Source of the DNA: Alphaproteobacteria bacterium
GTDB taxonomy: Bacteria > Pseudomonadota > Alphaproteobacteria > Rhizobiales > Devosiaceae
Length of the DNA: 64,000 bases
Reading direction: 5' to 3'
NCBI GenBank assembly: GCA_018828145.1
Contig: JAHJWO010000007.1
Coordinates: 1 to 64,000 of the forward strand
Made by a program: the position numbers and the translations under genes. Positions 45,562-54,923 of the stretch are shown here, piece after piece. The notes beneath the pieces are model-generated. The model did not search any database. It saw nothing but the letters and a program-made list of their open reading frames with translations, and was not told the origin of the DNA. The stretch's first letter is position 1, and each line of letters starts with the position of its first letter.

Positions 45562-47496
45562 CTAAAAGCTGCGTGTCGCGCGTCCCGATAACGAACCAAA
45601 TCCTTCGATCAATGCCTCTGTGCCATCGACAGTGGTAATCTGGTTCTTGATGTCCCGCAGCCTTTCAAAGGTTTCTTCGCTCGGGTCTTCGCCCAGCGCC
45701 GCTTCGGCTGCCTTGAGTTCCCTATTTAGCTGAACTTTCTTGTTATGCAAGGCCAGGGCGTGACTCAATCCGGTCTCGGCATCGACCAGCGCGATCTCGG
45801 ATGCGGCCTGCCATACGCCCTGTCGCGCCAGAACATCGCTCATCCGGTCCAGCGCAGCCCCATGCCCACGGGCGCCCAGCGCGGCTTTCAGGTCATCCGA
45901 CGAGATGTCGTGGTGCCGCACCACGAGGCTCAGAATCTCGCTCATCACTTTTTGTGCGCTGGGCGTGTCGAAGTCGAGTGCCGCCAGCATCTCGAACTTG
46001 TCCTCAACCAGTGCCGGGTGATTGACGAGGCTCAGGATGATGGCCGCCTCTCGCGGTGTGGCCTCCGCCATCGACCCGGGCTTCAGCAGGCGCGAATTGC
46101 GGAGCGTATCGGATACGACAAGCCTCGGCGTCCCCCGGCTCGGATACCCATAGGCGCCGCTCTGGCCATAGCGCTGCTGCCCGCCACGCGGCTCGAACCG
46201 GTTCTGCCGCACCGGCGCGAGGAAGGCGCGCAGCTTCTCGTCGAATGCCTGGGCATAGTGGAACCGTACCGACCCGTCCTGGATCGAATTGGAGCGCTCG
46301 CGCAATCTAGCCTGGAGGGCCGCCCGCGCCTCCGGTGTCTCGGGCACCAGGCCGCCGGTTTCCATGCTCCAGATCACATCGGAGAGGCTTCGCGCCCTCT
46401 CGATCACATCGGCGAAGGCGGCCCTGCCCTGCGCCTTGATCAGATCGTCCGGATCCTGCCCTTCCGGAAGCGTGGCGATCCGGACCGTAAAGCCCGGCTT
46501 GAGATGGGGCATGACCAGGTCGGCCGTCCGCTCGGCCGCCTTGAGACCGGCTTTGTCACCGTCAAAGCACAGCACAGGGTCCGGGCTCATCCGCCACAGC
46601 AGCTGCAGATGCTCCTCGGTCAGGGCTGTGCCCAGCGGGGCCACCGTGCCCTCAAAGCCCGCACTCACGGCAGCAATCACGTCGAGATAACCCTCGACGA
46701 CAATGACCGTGCTGCCATCGCGCGCGGCTTGCCGGGCGGTCTGGCCGTTATAGAGCGTCTGGCGCTTGTGGAAGAGCTCGGTCTCGGGCGAGTTGAGGTA
46801 CTTTGCCGGTACATCCGCCGACATGGCTCGGCCGCCAAAGGCGATCACGCGGCCGCGGAAATCCATGATCGGGAACATCACCCGGTTGCGGAAGCGATCA
46901 TAAGTAAGCGGGTCGCCATCGCGTTTGGTGACCAGTCCCGTATCGATCATGTCCTGCGCCGAGACGCCATTCTGCGCCAGATGCTCCTTGAGCCCGTTGC
47001 GGCTGTCCGGGGCAAAGCCGATGCGGAAGCGCGTCTGGCTTTGCGCCGACACACCGCGTTCCAGGAGGTATCCGCGCGCACGCGCCCCGATATTGTGCTG
47101 CAGGGCTGCCTCAAAATATTTCGTCGCCAGCTCCATGACGTCGATCAGGCTCTTGCGTTCGGCTTCGCGCTTTTCCTGCCGCTCATCGCGTGCCGGCATC
47201 GGCACGCCGGCCATGCCGGCCAGCTTCTCGACCGCCTCGGGGAAACTCATCCCGGCCTTTTCGGTCAGGAAACGAAAATGATCACCGGATACGCCGCACC
47301 CGAAACAGTGGTAGATGCCGCGTCGGTCATCGGCGTGAAAGCTCGGGCTCTTCTCGCCGTGGAATGGGCAGCAGGCCCACATGTCGCCCTTGCCAGGCTG
47401 GCTTTTGCGCTTGTCCCAGATGACATGCTCGCCCACCACCTGCGTTATCGGCAGGCGCTGGCGGATTTCGTCGAGGAACTGATCGGAAAAGCGCAT
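45562..47496 (-). CDS. dnaG: DNA primase DnaG
   Basis: The 644-residue primase starts with a CHC2 zinc finger (WACCPFHGEKSPSFHADDRRGIYHCFGCGVSG). The catalytic core includes the TOPRIM domain (VIVVEGYLDVIAAVSAGFEGTVAPLGTALTEEHL and DPVLCFDGDKAGLKAAERT), with the metal-binding Glu and DxD. A helical C-terminal part that binds DnaB helicase ends the protein. It makes RNA primers at the replication fork. The dnaG-rpoD order is conserved in many alphaproteobacteria. Confidence 0.98.
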   Translation of the reverse strand: MRFSDQFLDEIRQRLPITQVVGEHVIWDKRKSQPGKGDMWACCPFHGEKSPSFHADDRRGIYHCFGCGVSGDHFRFLTEKAGMSFPEAVEKLAGMAGVPMPARDERQEKREAERKSLIDVMELATKYFEAALQHNIGARARGYLLERGVSAQSQTRFRIGFAPDSRNGLKEHLAQNGVSAQDMIDTGLVTKRDGDPLTYDRFRNRVMFPIMDFRGRVIAFGGRAMSADVPAKYLNSPETELFHKRQTLYNGQTARQAARDGSTVIVVEGYLDVIAAVSAGFEGTVAPLGTALTEEHLQLLWRMSPDPVLCFDGDKAGLKAAERTADLVMPHLKPGFTVRIATLPEGQDPDDLIKAQGRAAFADVIERARSLSDVIWSMETGGLVPETPEARAALQARLRERSNSIQDGSVRFHYAQAFDEKLRAFLAPVRQNRFEPRGGQQRYGQSGAYGYPSRGTPRLVVSDTLRNSRLLKPGSMAEATPREAAIILSLVNHPALVEDKFEMLAALDFDTPSAQKVMSEILSLVVRHHDISSDDLKAALGARGHGAALDRMSDVLARQGVWQAASEIALVDAETGLSHALALHNKKVQLNRELKAAEAALGEDPSEETFERLRDIKNQITTVDGTEALIEGFGSLSGRATRSF

Positions 47497-47598
47497 GCCT
47501 GTTACCTAAGCAATCCCATTCGCGAAGTCATCAGCAAGGAGCTTTTCCACAGCCATCGCCGCCGCGGCAACTTCGTTCACCGGTCGACGTTGATCGAG

Positions 47599-48492
47599 AT
47601 GACTGACACAACCGTCCGGGCCACGGCCGCTCCCATACGCAAGAACTATCGGCGCCGCTGGCGACGCGTCCTCTGGCGCACCGCCCGGGCGATGACGCGC
47701 ATGGACACCGCCATGCGCTGCGCTGGTGTCGCCTATTTCGGCTTTCTGTCCCTGTTTCCGGCAGTGGCCAGCATGGTCCTGGTTCTGGGGCTTTTTGCCA
47801 AGCCGACCTTCCTGGCCGATATGATCGATCGCCTGGAGGGGCTCATTCCCGAGACCGTGCGGCAGACCCTGGCCAGCCAATTGGTCACGCTTCTGGACCA
47901 GCCCCGCAGCGGCCTGGGCATAGGCCTGTCGATCTCTCTGCTTGTCGCCGCCTGGAGCAGTTCGCGGGGCGTGGCGGCCTTGATGTATGCGACCTCCCGG
48001 ACCCATGCGGAGCCCGACAAGCGTGGCTTCCTTGCGGCCATCTACATGTCGATCAGCGTCACCTTCATAGCCGGGATCGTGATGATGACGGTGCTCACCC
48101 TGGTGGCACTGATCCCTGCCTATTTCGCCACCCTGCCCTGGCTGGGCTCGGGCCAGGTACTGGTCCTCTGGCTGCGCTGGCCCATATTGCTTGGTCTCGG
48201 CGTGCTGGCCATAGCGGCCTTCTATCGCTTTGCGCCCGATCGCCGCTCAAAACGGGCCCGCTGGATCTGGCCGGGCGCCATCATCGCCACGGTGCTCTGG
48301 CTGCTTGTCTGCGCTATCTTCTCGTTCTACGTCGAGCGCCTCGGCCAGTTCGAAGCCACCTTCGGCTCGCTGGCCACGGCTATCGTGCTGCTACTCTGGA
48401 TGTACAATTCCGCACTCATTGTTGTGCTCGGCGCGACGATAAACGCCGAGCTGCAACGTGAGACTGAAGCCGAACGCGCCGCGCAGACCTAG
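47599..48492 (+). CDS. YihY/BrkB family inner-membrane protein
   Basis: The 297-residue protein shows the YihY signature: MRCAGVAYFGFLSLFPAVASMVLVLGLF, SSRGVAALMYATSRTHAEPDKRGFLAA, then three further membrane helices and SLATAIVLLLWMYNSALIVVLGATINAEL. It has about six transmembrane segments. The annotation as ribonuclease BN in some databases is an error for this family; its role is unknown. Divergent from dnaG; the ATG at 47599 is the first Met after the gap. Its 3' end overlaps the convergent HdeD-like gene by 4 bp. Confidence 0.85.
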   Translation: MTDTTVRATAAPIRKNYRRRWRRVLWRTARAMTRMDTAMRCAGVAYFGFLSLFPAVASMVLVLGLFAKPTFLADMIDRLEGLIPETVRQTLASQLVTLLDQPRSGLGIGLSISLLVAAWSSSRGVAALMYATSRTHAEPDKRGFLAAIYMSISVTFIAGIVMMTVLTLVALIPAYFATLPWLGSGQVLVLWLRWPILLGLGVLAIAAFYRFAPDRRSKRARWIWPGAIIATVLWLLVCAIFSFYVERLGQFEATFGSLATAIVLLLWMYNSALIVVLGATINAELQRETEAERAAQT

Positions 48493-49052
48493 GCGGTCTT
48501 GCTGCGCTGGTAGAGCCGCCATGCCCAGCCGAACAGGCCGAAGGCAAAGAAGACCAGCAGGACGCCGCCGAAGATCATGCCGAGCGAGGCGGACAGCAGC
48601 GGGAAGAACAGAAAGACCAGTCCGAGCAGGATATAGGATATACCAGAGAGCACGACCGGCCAGATCCGCGCATAATGTTCGCGCTCGCGCACGATGACGA
48701 CAATCTGCATCACGCCAACGATCAGCGCGGCGATGCCGATCAGGCTGGAGAGCAGGGTGACCGTGAATATCGTCGCGATGAAGGGCTGGAGAAAGAATAG
48801 CACGCCCAGGATCAGCGACAGCACGTTGGACACTACGTCAAACCAGTAGTTGCCGCTCTTGCCGCCGCCGAAAGTGAGGCTCCATAGGCCCAAAACGCCA
48901 TCGACGATGAGCAGGATGCCGCCGGCCAGGACCAGAACCGTGAGTGCCTCCGCAGGGAACACGATGGCGTAGAGCCCTGCCAGCAGCATCAAAGCCCCGC
49001 GCAACGCCGTTGCCAGCGCGAAGCGCCTTTTCGTTGTAGCCGAAACCGTCAT
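48489..49052 (-). CDS. HdeD-like (DUF308) membrane protein
   Basis: The 187-residue protein has six hydrophobic segments (RGALMLLAGLYAIVFPAEALTVLVLAGGILLIVDGVLGLW, then LILGVLFFLQPFIATIFTVTLLSSLIGIAALIVGVMQIVVI, and SGISYILLGLVFLFFPLLSASLGMIFGGVLLVFFAFGLFGWAW). The pattern of paired repeats is that of DUF308. E. coli HdeD is acid-stress linked; here the role is open. Start is the ATG at 49052, with GGAGG shortly before. Confidence 0.85.
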   Translation of the reverse strand: MTVSATTKRRFALATALRGALMLLAGLYAIVFPAEALTVLVLAGGILLIVDGVLGLWSLTFGGGKSGNYWFDVVSNVLSLILGVLFFLQPFIATIFTVTLLSSLIGIAALIVGVMQIVVIVREREHYARIWPVVLSGISYILLGLVFLFFPLLSASLGMIFGGVLLVFFAFGLFGWAWRLYQRSKTA

Positions 49053-49236
49053 TCTAGCCTCCTGCGCGGCGGCTGCCGCCTTGTCCCGCCAGCACCTTAG
49101 CGCAGTTCGCCGCAATGCCAAGCATCTGCGGCTTTGAGATTTTCTATAGTCGCGCCGGTTATTTGTGGATTGCCACCCCGCTCTGCCCATGATTTGAGGC
49201 TGCTTCAGTCGAGGTCCGCCTGGGGCGGTTGATTTC

Positions 49237-50415
49237 ATGTCACTTCCACTTTTCGCGCTCTTCCTCGCCGCTTTCGCCTTCGGAACGGCGGAATTCGTCA
49301 TCGCCGGCGTGCTGCCCGACGTCGCGACCGGCCTTGGCGTCTCGATCCCCATCGCCGGCTACCTGGTCAGTGGCTATGCAATCGGCATAGCCATCGGCGG
49401 ACCACTCCTGGCGGTGGCGACCAAGAAGCTCTCGCGCAAGACGCTGATCCTGCTGCTCGGCGCCACCTTCACCCTCGGCCAGATCCTGTGTGCGCTGGCA
49501 CCCAGCTTCGAGCTGCTCATGGCCGCGCGGGTGCTGGTTTCCATTGTCCACGGCACCTATTTCGGCATCGCGGCCATCGTGGCGGTCAATCTGGTGCCCG
49601 CGGACAAGCGTGGCTTTGCCGTAGCGCTGATCCTGTCGGGCCTGACTGTCTCCAATATTCTGGGCGTCCCCGCGGGGACGGCCATAGGCAATGCACTGGG
49701 CTGGCGCGCCACCTTCTGGGCGGTCGGCGCGCTTGGTCTGGCGGCGACGCTTTGCGTCGCGCTCTTCCTGCCTGCCGCTACCGGGCAATCCAGCACGACC
49801 GGAAGCTTTCTGCGCGAGTTCAAGGCGCTGGGTCGCCAGCAGATTGTGACCTCCCTGGCCATCGTCATCCTGGTGATGATCGGGCAGTACAGCCTCTTTA
49901 CCTATATCGCGCCGCTGCTGCTTGAGGTGACGGGGCTCCAAGCTGGCGTCGTGCCCTGGATATTGCTGCTCTACGGCGTCGGGGCGACCATCGGTGTCTT
50001 CGTGGGCGGGCGGCTGGCCGACTGGAAACTGATGCCGTCCCTGATTGTCATCCTGACCACCCAGGCGCTCTCCTTTGCACTGCTCTACGTGGTGAGCCCC
50101 TATCCCATGATCATGGCCATCGCGGTGGTGTTCTGGGGCGGCGTCAATTTTGCCTTCGGCTCGCCCGTCCAGTCCCGCGTGCTGGCCTGGGCCGGCGACG
50201 CGCCGAACCTTGCCTCTGCGCTGATACCGACCGGCTTCAATATCGGCATAGCCATTGGCGCCATTATGGGGGCAACGTTGCTCGATGGCGGCTTCGGCTA
50301 CCGCAACCTGCCGCTGATCGGCACCGTGGCGCTGGTGATGGCCGTGCTTGTCGCCATCGGCTCGTATTGGCTGGAACGCCGCTCCCCTGCGGCGCTGCCG
50401 CAACCGGCCGAGTAG
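49237..50415 (+). CDS. MFS efflux transporter, AraJ/YdhP-like
   Basis: The 392-residue protein has 12 hydrophobic helices. Near its start is the AFAFGTAEFVIAGVLPDVATGLGVSIPIAGYLVSGYA block of the sugar-efflux/drug-efflux subfamily that includes AraJ and YdhP, with GPLLAVATKKLSRKTLILLL as motif A and the C-terminal ALIPTGFNIGIAIGAIMGATLLDGGFGYR. It probably exports small molecules by proton antiport. Substrate unknown. Confidence 0.9.
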   Translation: MSLPLFALFLAAFAFGTAEFVIAGVLPDVATGLGVSIPIAGYLVSGYAIGIAIGGPLLAVATKKLSRKTLILLLGATFTLGQILCALAPSFELLMAARVLVSIVHGTYFGIAAIVAVNLVPADKRGFAVALILSGLTVSNILGVPAGTAIGNALGWRATFWAVGALGLAATLCVALFLPAATGQSSTTGSFLREFKALGRQQIVTSLAIVILVMIGQYSLFTYIAPLLLEVTGLQAGVVPWILLLYGVGATIGVFVGGRLADWKLMPSLIVILTTQALSFALLYVVSPYPMIMAIAVVFWGGVNFAFGSPVQSRVLAWAGDAPNLASALIPTGFNIGIAIGAIMGATLLDGGFGYRNLPLIGTVALVMAVLVAIGSYWLERRSPAALPQPAE

Positions 50416-50540
50416 CGGCCAGACAATCCTGCCGGGCTTAATGCTTTCCTCACCATGCCGTGGCTCGGTATTCATTGCCCGGTCATTTTCCGCTATGGCA
50501 CCCGAATGACCGGGTGAGCCGGAAGCGGGCGGAGCACGTC

Positions 50541-51629
50541 ATGATCGACAATGCCACATTGATGGTCGCCATCGCCTTTTCCGGCAGCGCCCTCATGGTG
50601 ACATTGCTCATCAGTTGGCTCGGTGCGCGCCGCGACAGCTACCTCATCAGCTGGGCGGGCGGCATGGCCTTCATCGTCGTCGCCCTGGGCCTGCTTGGCC
50701 TGCGCAGCGGCGCCTATGACCTGCTGACGCAGGTGGGGCCATTCACCTTGCTCATCACCGGCATGGCACTCATCTATCTGGGAGCCATCCAGTTTCGGTC
50801 GGGAAGCACCTCCTGGGTGCTGCCAGCTGTCTTGTGGACCACCGCCATTGTCGCGACCAATATTCCTTTCGTGCTCGGATTGAGTGGTGTTGGCACCGTG
50901 ATGCTCAACCTCTCCTGCGCCGTGTTCATGGCCCTTTCGGCCTATCAATACTGGGCCGGCCGGGCCGAGGCGCCGCTGCACCTGATGGCCAATGCAGGCC
51001 TCTATGGCGTGACGAGCATCTCATTTCTGGCTTGCGCCGCTCTTCTTATTCTCGACGGAGAACTGGTTCTCACCGCTCCGCCCAGCAATTGGGCCGAACA
51101 GTTCAATTCGATCATGGCCATTGTCGGCCTCACCGGGGTGGGGGCGCTGTCGCTGACGCTCAACCAGTTCCGCGCCACCAAGCGGCACCAGCAGGACGCG
51201 ATGACCGATTCGCTGACCGGGTTGCTGAACCGGCGGGCCTTGTTTGACGGCTTTGGTGATACCGACCTGCCCGCGGGAACGGCGGTGCTGATGTTTGATA
51301 TCGACCACTTCAAGCAGATCAACGACCGGCAGGGGCATGCCGCTGGCGACGCGGTGATCCAGCAATTCGGCGTTATCGCGGGCCTGGGCATGCGCCAGGG
51401 CGATACACTGGCCCGCATCGGCGGCGAAGAATTCTGCGCCATCCTGCCTGCCGTGCCGATCGAGCATGCCAAGGCCATTGCCGAGCGCATCCGCGCCGAT
51501 TTCGAGGCGACCCCGGCCCGGATCGGGGCAGAGATCATTCCGGCCACGGTCAGCGTTGGCGTCGCCACCAGTGGCCATGGCGAGGGCTTTTCGTCGGTGC
51601 TCAGCCGCGCCGATGCGGCGCTCTATTAG
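50541..51629 (+). CDS. GGDEF diguanylate cyclase ending at a premature amber codon
   Basis: The 362-residue reading has an N-terminal membrane sensor with about six helices (residues 1-200) and a GGDEF domain: TDSLTGLLNRRALFDGF, LMFDIDHFKQINDRQGHAAGD, ARIGGEEFCAILPA. An RxxD inhibitory site (RQGD) precedes GGEEF. The catalytic GGEEF and metal-binding residues are intact, so it would make cyclic di-GMP. The protein stops at ADAALY, then TAG (51627-51629). Reading through would give AKGHGRNRVTG and a stop at 51681-51683, completing the usual GGDEF end (ALY-x-AK-x-x-GRNRV). One base (CAG or GAG to TAG) separates this copy from an intact one. Confidence 0.85.
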   Translation: MIDNATLMVAIAFSGSALMVTLLISWLGARRDSYLISWAGGMAFIVVALGLLGLRSGAYDLLTQVGPFTLLITGMALIYLGAIQFRSGSTSWVLPAVLWTTAIVATNIPFVLGLSGVGTVMLNLSCAVFMALSAYQYWAGRAEAPLHLMANAGLYGVTSISFLACAALLILDGELVLTAPPSNWAEQFNSIMAIVGLTGVGALSLTLNQFRATKRHQQDAMTDSLTGLLNRRALFDGFGDTDLPAGTAVLMFDIDHFKQINDRQGHAAGDAVIQQFGVIAGLGMRQGDTLARIGGEEFCAILPAVPIEHAKAIAERIRADFEATPARIGAEIIPATVSVGVATSGHGEGFSSVLSRADAALY

Positions 51630-51683
51630 GCCAAGGGCCATGGGCGCAACCGGGTTACCGGCCCGCCCCGCGCCATAGCCTGA

Positions 51684-52136
51684 TCAGCCGGCCAGCGCCG
51701 CACGCACCTTGCCGCTGGCCTTGCCGAAGTCGATGCGACCCGGATAGTCGACCTTGAGCTGGGCGATGACCTTGCCCATGTCCTTGGCGCCTTCGGCCCC
51801 GGTCGAGGCGATGGCGGCCCGGATAGCGGCCTCGACTTCGTCATCGGTCAAAGCCTTGGGCAGGAACTCGTTGAGGATATCGATCTCTTCCTTTTCCACC
51901 GTGGCGAGGTCAGCGCGCCCGGCCTGCGCATAGATGGCAAAGCTCTCCTCGCGCTGCTTGACCATCTTCTGCACGATGGCGAGGATTTCCTCATTGGTGG
52001 CCGGACCGCGGTTCTCCTGCCGGATGGCGATATCCTTGTCCTTGATGGCCGCGGTGATGGCCCGGAGCGTGGCAGTGCGCCGCGTATCGCGGGCCTTGAG
52101 GGCGGTCTTGAGCCCCTCGCTGAACTGTTCGCGCAT
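51684..52136 (-). CDS. GatB/YqeY domain-containing protein
   Basis: The 150-residue protein is a free-standing YqeY: LKTALKARDTRRTATLRAITAAIKDKDI, ATNEEILAIVQKMVKQREESFAIYAQAGR and the C-terminal KDMGKVIAQLKVDYPGRIDFGKASGKVRAAL. It resembles the tRNA-binding tail of GatB, so a role in tRNA-linked amidation or tRNA surveillance is possible. It is divergent from carA, an order conserved in alphaproteobacteria. Confidence 0.93.
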   Translation of the reverse strand: MREQFSEGLKTALKARDTRRTATLRAITAAIKDKDIAIRQENRGPATNEEILAIVQKMVKQREESFAIYAQAGRADLATVEKEEIDILNEFLPKALTDDEVEAAIRAAIASTGAEGAKDMGKVIAQLKVDYPGRIDFGKASGKVRAALAG

Positions 52137-52328
52137 GGGATTATGTCCTCTTGCTATGCGTTTTGCTGGACCCATATAGGCACAATAAGGCGGTCGCGCC
52201 ACTTGCGCTGGCGCGCCCGGGCTTCTAATACGAGGCCTCAATCGACATCGCAGAGCGTGGCAGGAAAAGTCCCAGACTATTCCGGTTCGGCCGCGCGACC
52301 ATATGAAACCAATTCTTGGAGGCCCACC

Positions 52329-53534
52329 GTGACCGGCTGGCAGCAATCCCCCGCGACCGCCCTTCTGATCCTTGCAGACGGTACGCGCCTGGAAGGCCGC
52401 GGCATCGGCGCCATCGGGCATGCCGCCGGCGAAGTGTGCTTCAACACCGCCATGACCGGCTACCAGGAAGTGCTGACCGACCCCTCCTATGCGGGCCAGA
52501 TCATCACCTTCACCTTCCCCCATATCGGCAATGTCGGCACCAATGACGAGGACATCGAGACGGTCAACATGGCCGCGCTGTCGGGCGTCCGTGGCGTCGT
52601 GCTCAAGGCCGATATCACCAATCCGTCCAATTACCGCGCCGCCGAAAAGCTCGATGCCTGGCTCAAGAAGCGCAACATCATCGGCATTACCGGCATCGAC
52701 ACCCGGGCCCTGACCGCGCTGATCCGCGAAAACGGCATGCCCAACGGCGTCATCGCCCATGACCCGACCGGCATGTTCGACCTCGGCTCGATCAATGCCG
52801 AGCTCAAGGCCTTTCCCGGCCTCGAGGGACTGGACCTGGCCAAGGAAGTCACGACCGCCCAGACCTATCACTGGGACCAGACGGGCTGGCAGTGGGACAA
52901 GGGCTACGGCAAGCTCGAGGATCCCGACTTCCACATCGTGGCTATCGACTACGGCGCCAAGCGCAACATCCTGCGGTGCCTCGCCGACCAGGGCGCAAGG
53001 GTGACGGTCGTGCCCGCCACGGCGACTGCCGCCGACGTGCTGTCGCACAATCCCGACGGCATCTTCCTCTCCAATGGCCCGGGCGATCCGGCCGCGACCG
53101 GCAAATATGCCGTGCCCACGATCCAGAAGCTGATGGAAACCGGCAAGCCGGTCTTTGGCATCTGCCTGGGGCACCAGCTGCTCGGCCTGGCGCTGGGCGG
53201 CACCACGTCCAAGATGCATCAGGGCCATCACGGCGCCAATCATCCGGTCAAGGACCTCACCACCGGCAAGGTGGAGATCACTTCCATGAACCACGGCTTT
53301 GCCGTGGACAAGGCGAGCCTGCCCTCCGGCGTCACCGAGACGCATATCTCGCTGTTCGACAATTCCAATGCCGGCCTGCGCGTCGACGGCAAGCCGATCT
53401 TCTCGGTACAATACCACCCCGAAGCCAGCCCCGGCCCGCGCGACAGCCACTACCTGTTCACGCGCTTCCTCAACCATGTCCGCGCCCAAAAGGGCATGGA
53501 AGAGCGCCCCGAACACGCAGCGCCCGCCGCCTAA
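52329..53534 (+). CDS. carA: Carbamoyl-phosphate synthase small subunit
   Basis: The 401-residue glutaminase subunit supplies ammonia to CarB for arginine and pyrimidine synthesis. The N-terminal CPSase domain reads LILADGTRLEGRGIGAIG...GEVCFNTAMTGYQEVLTDPSYAGQIITFT. The class-I glutamine amidotransferase domain has the nucleophile in VFGICLGHQLLGLALGG (Cys about 278) and His in FSVQYHPEASPGPRD (about 361). The GTG start at 52329 is supported by TTGGAGG nine bases upstream. carB is not nearby in the window. Confidence 0.97.
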   Translation: MTGWQQSPATALLILADGTRLEGRGIGAIGHAAGEVCFNTAMTGYQEVLTDPSYAGQIITFTFPHIGNVGTNDEDIETVNMAALSGVRGVVLKADITNPSNYRAAEKLDAWLKKRNIIGITGIDTRALTALIRENGMPNGVIAHDPTGMFDLGSINAELKAFPGLEGLDLAKEVTTAQTYHWDQTGWQWDKGYGKLEDPDFHIVAIDYGAKRNILRCLADQGARVTVVPATATAADVLSHNPDGIFLSNGPGDPAATGKYAVPTIQKLMETGKPVFGICLGHQLLGLALGGTTSKMHQGHHGANHPVKDLTTGKVEITSMNHGFAVDKASLPSGVTETHISLFDNSNAGLRVDGKPIFSVQYHPEASPGPRDSHYLFTRFLNHVRAQKGMEERPEHAAPAA

Positions 53535-54043
53535 CGCCACATTTCCAGCACCGGCCCGCCCTGCCCGCCGACCGGATCGGTGCTGGGTGAGGGCACCGCG
53601 GCAATGCGTTTGTCGGCTTCGGGACGATCACTGGGATCGCCCCGCAGCAGGTCCCAGTCCTGCCCGGGCGGATAGGCGCCGACGGCCAGGAAGTCCGCGC
53701 TGGCCTTGACGCGTTGATGCGCCGTCCCAGCCGGCAGCAAGACGACATCGCCTGCGGCTACGGCAACATCCCGTCCCTCCGGCCCGCCCAGCCGCAGCGT
53801 GGCGCTGCCACGGGCCATGCCCAGGCATTCATGGGCAGTCGAATGGTAGTGGTGATAATCGAAGATGCCGGAGCGCCACTGGCTCGGCCAGCCATTGCCG
53901 TCGAACAGCGCCTCCATGGCCTCGGGCGACACTTCCGCCTGCGAAATCGCGCGCCGATAGATTACGACCGGCAGGACGTTGTTGGGAAACCGCCCGTCAT
54001 CGGCAAAATACTCAAAAACCACGCTGCTCATATTGCCGATCAT
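53531..54043 (-). CDS. YjlB-like cupin family protein
   Basis: The 170-residue protein is a cupin: FPNNVLPVVIYR, the two histidines in FDYHHYHSTAHECLGMARGSATLRLGG, and GDVVLLPAGTAHQRV. The YjlB family sits in this size class; its role is unknown. Its 3' end overlaps that of convergent carA by 4 bp. The ATG at 54043 is used; a second Met at codon 5 (MSSV) is possible. Confidence 0.88.
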   Translation of the reverse strand: MIGNMSSVVFEYFADDGRFPNNVLPVVIYRRAISQAEVSPEAMEALFDGNGWPSQWRSGIFDYHHYHSTAHECLGMARGSATLRLGGPEGRDVAVAAGDVVLLPAGTAHQRVKASADFLAVGAYPPGQDWDLLRGDPSDRPEADKRIAAVPSPSTDPVGGQGGPVLEMWR

Positions 54044-54090
54044 AGCATCCTCCGTCTGTGCGGGGATAACGCTGCGGCGGCAGCCATGTT

Positions 54091-54900
54091 TCAGATCGGA
54101 TGGCCAATATTCTCCATGCGGCAGCTGCCCGCGGCGGGGATGGCATAGCCCAGGCCATAGCCGTGGGCGCGGAACGCCGCGCTCGGCGGCGTCAGGGCGC
54201 GGGGAATGGGTGTGCGGGACGGCGCGGTGGTGACATCCCGCCCGGTGCTGACCGAATCGATCGCCCGCACGATGGCCGGATCATCGAGCAGGATTTCGAG
54301 CCCCGCCCACTTGGTCCAGGCGCCGCTATAGCAGGCGGCCTGGGCGCCCAGCTGCTGCTCGCGCACTGCCCTCTCCGCCGCATCAAGGCTCTCGAGCGCC
54401 TCGAACTGATCGAGCGCGGCCTGCACGTGATGACCATAGGCCAGCCCGATCAGATAGCCCTCCGCCTTGTGACCCTCTGCCGGAAAGCTGGCGACCAGAT
54501 CGGCATAGGTGGCCATGTCGACATAGACCGTACTGTCATCGGGGCAATAGAAGGTGCCGACATCAGAGCCGGCCATGCCGCAGCCCAGCTCGGCCTTGGT
54601 CGGCACCATCTTGAGCGTGACCGGTGGATAGTGCACGGCGGCGCTGCGGAATGCCCGTTCCCAGAAGCCGTTGGCCTCGCGGCTCACGGCGTCGACCAGC
54701 GCCTCCGGCCCATCCTCACCGGCGGCGATGGCTTCAAGGGCCGTCAGCGTCGTATGCGGCAGCGGCTCGGCCACCTGCCCCGTCAGCACGGTGATGGGGT
54801 TGATGCCGAAGATCATCACCACCACGACTGCAACGGCGATGACGCCGGAAAAGCCAAACCGCCGCACATGCGGCATGACGCTTTCGGGTATTCCCAGCAC
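54091..54900 (-). CDS. Degenerate neutral zinc metallopeptidase-like protein (lacks HExxH)
   Basis: The 269-residue protein resembles the gene product next to it (54924-55856), with the same order: an N-terminal membrane helix (GVIAVAVVVVMIFGINPITVLTG), GTFYCPDDSTVYVDMATYADLV, then AEGYLIGLAYGHHVQ where the active copy has YVLAHEVGHHIQ. The first zinc-ligand His and catalytic Glu of HExxH are missing, and the QADCYAG segment reads QAACYSG, losing another ligand. The C-terminal tail (SRTPIPRALTPPSAAFRAHG) also differs. It is a probable pseudoenzyme, possibly a partner or decoy of the intact enzyme; it is not broken by frameshift. Confidence 0.8.
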   Translation of the reverse strand: MLGIPESVMPHVRRFGFSGVIAVAVVVVMIFGINPITVLTGQVAEPLPHTTLTALEAIAAGEDGPEALVDAVSREANGFWERAFRSAAVHYPPVTLKMVPTKAELGCGMAGSDVGTFYCPDDSTVYVDMATYADLVASFPAEGHKAEGYLIGLAYGHHVQAALDQFEALESLDAAERAVREQQLGAQAACYSGAWTKWAGLEILLDDPAIVRAIDSVSTGRDVTTAPSRTPIPRALTPPSAAFRAHGYGLGYAIPAAGSCRMENIGHPI

Positions 54901-54923
54901 TGTCTAGTCCACCGATTATATCG

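Noticed and set aside
45745-47598. Long plus-strand frame running into yihY
   Set aside because: Its first 600 codons are antisense to dnaG; only the part from 47599 matches a protein family.
47599-48492. Annotation as ribonuclease BN
   Set aside because: YihY/BrkB proteins are membrane proteins; RNase BN activity belongs to a different (ElaC/RNase Z) family.
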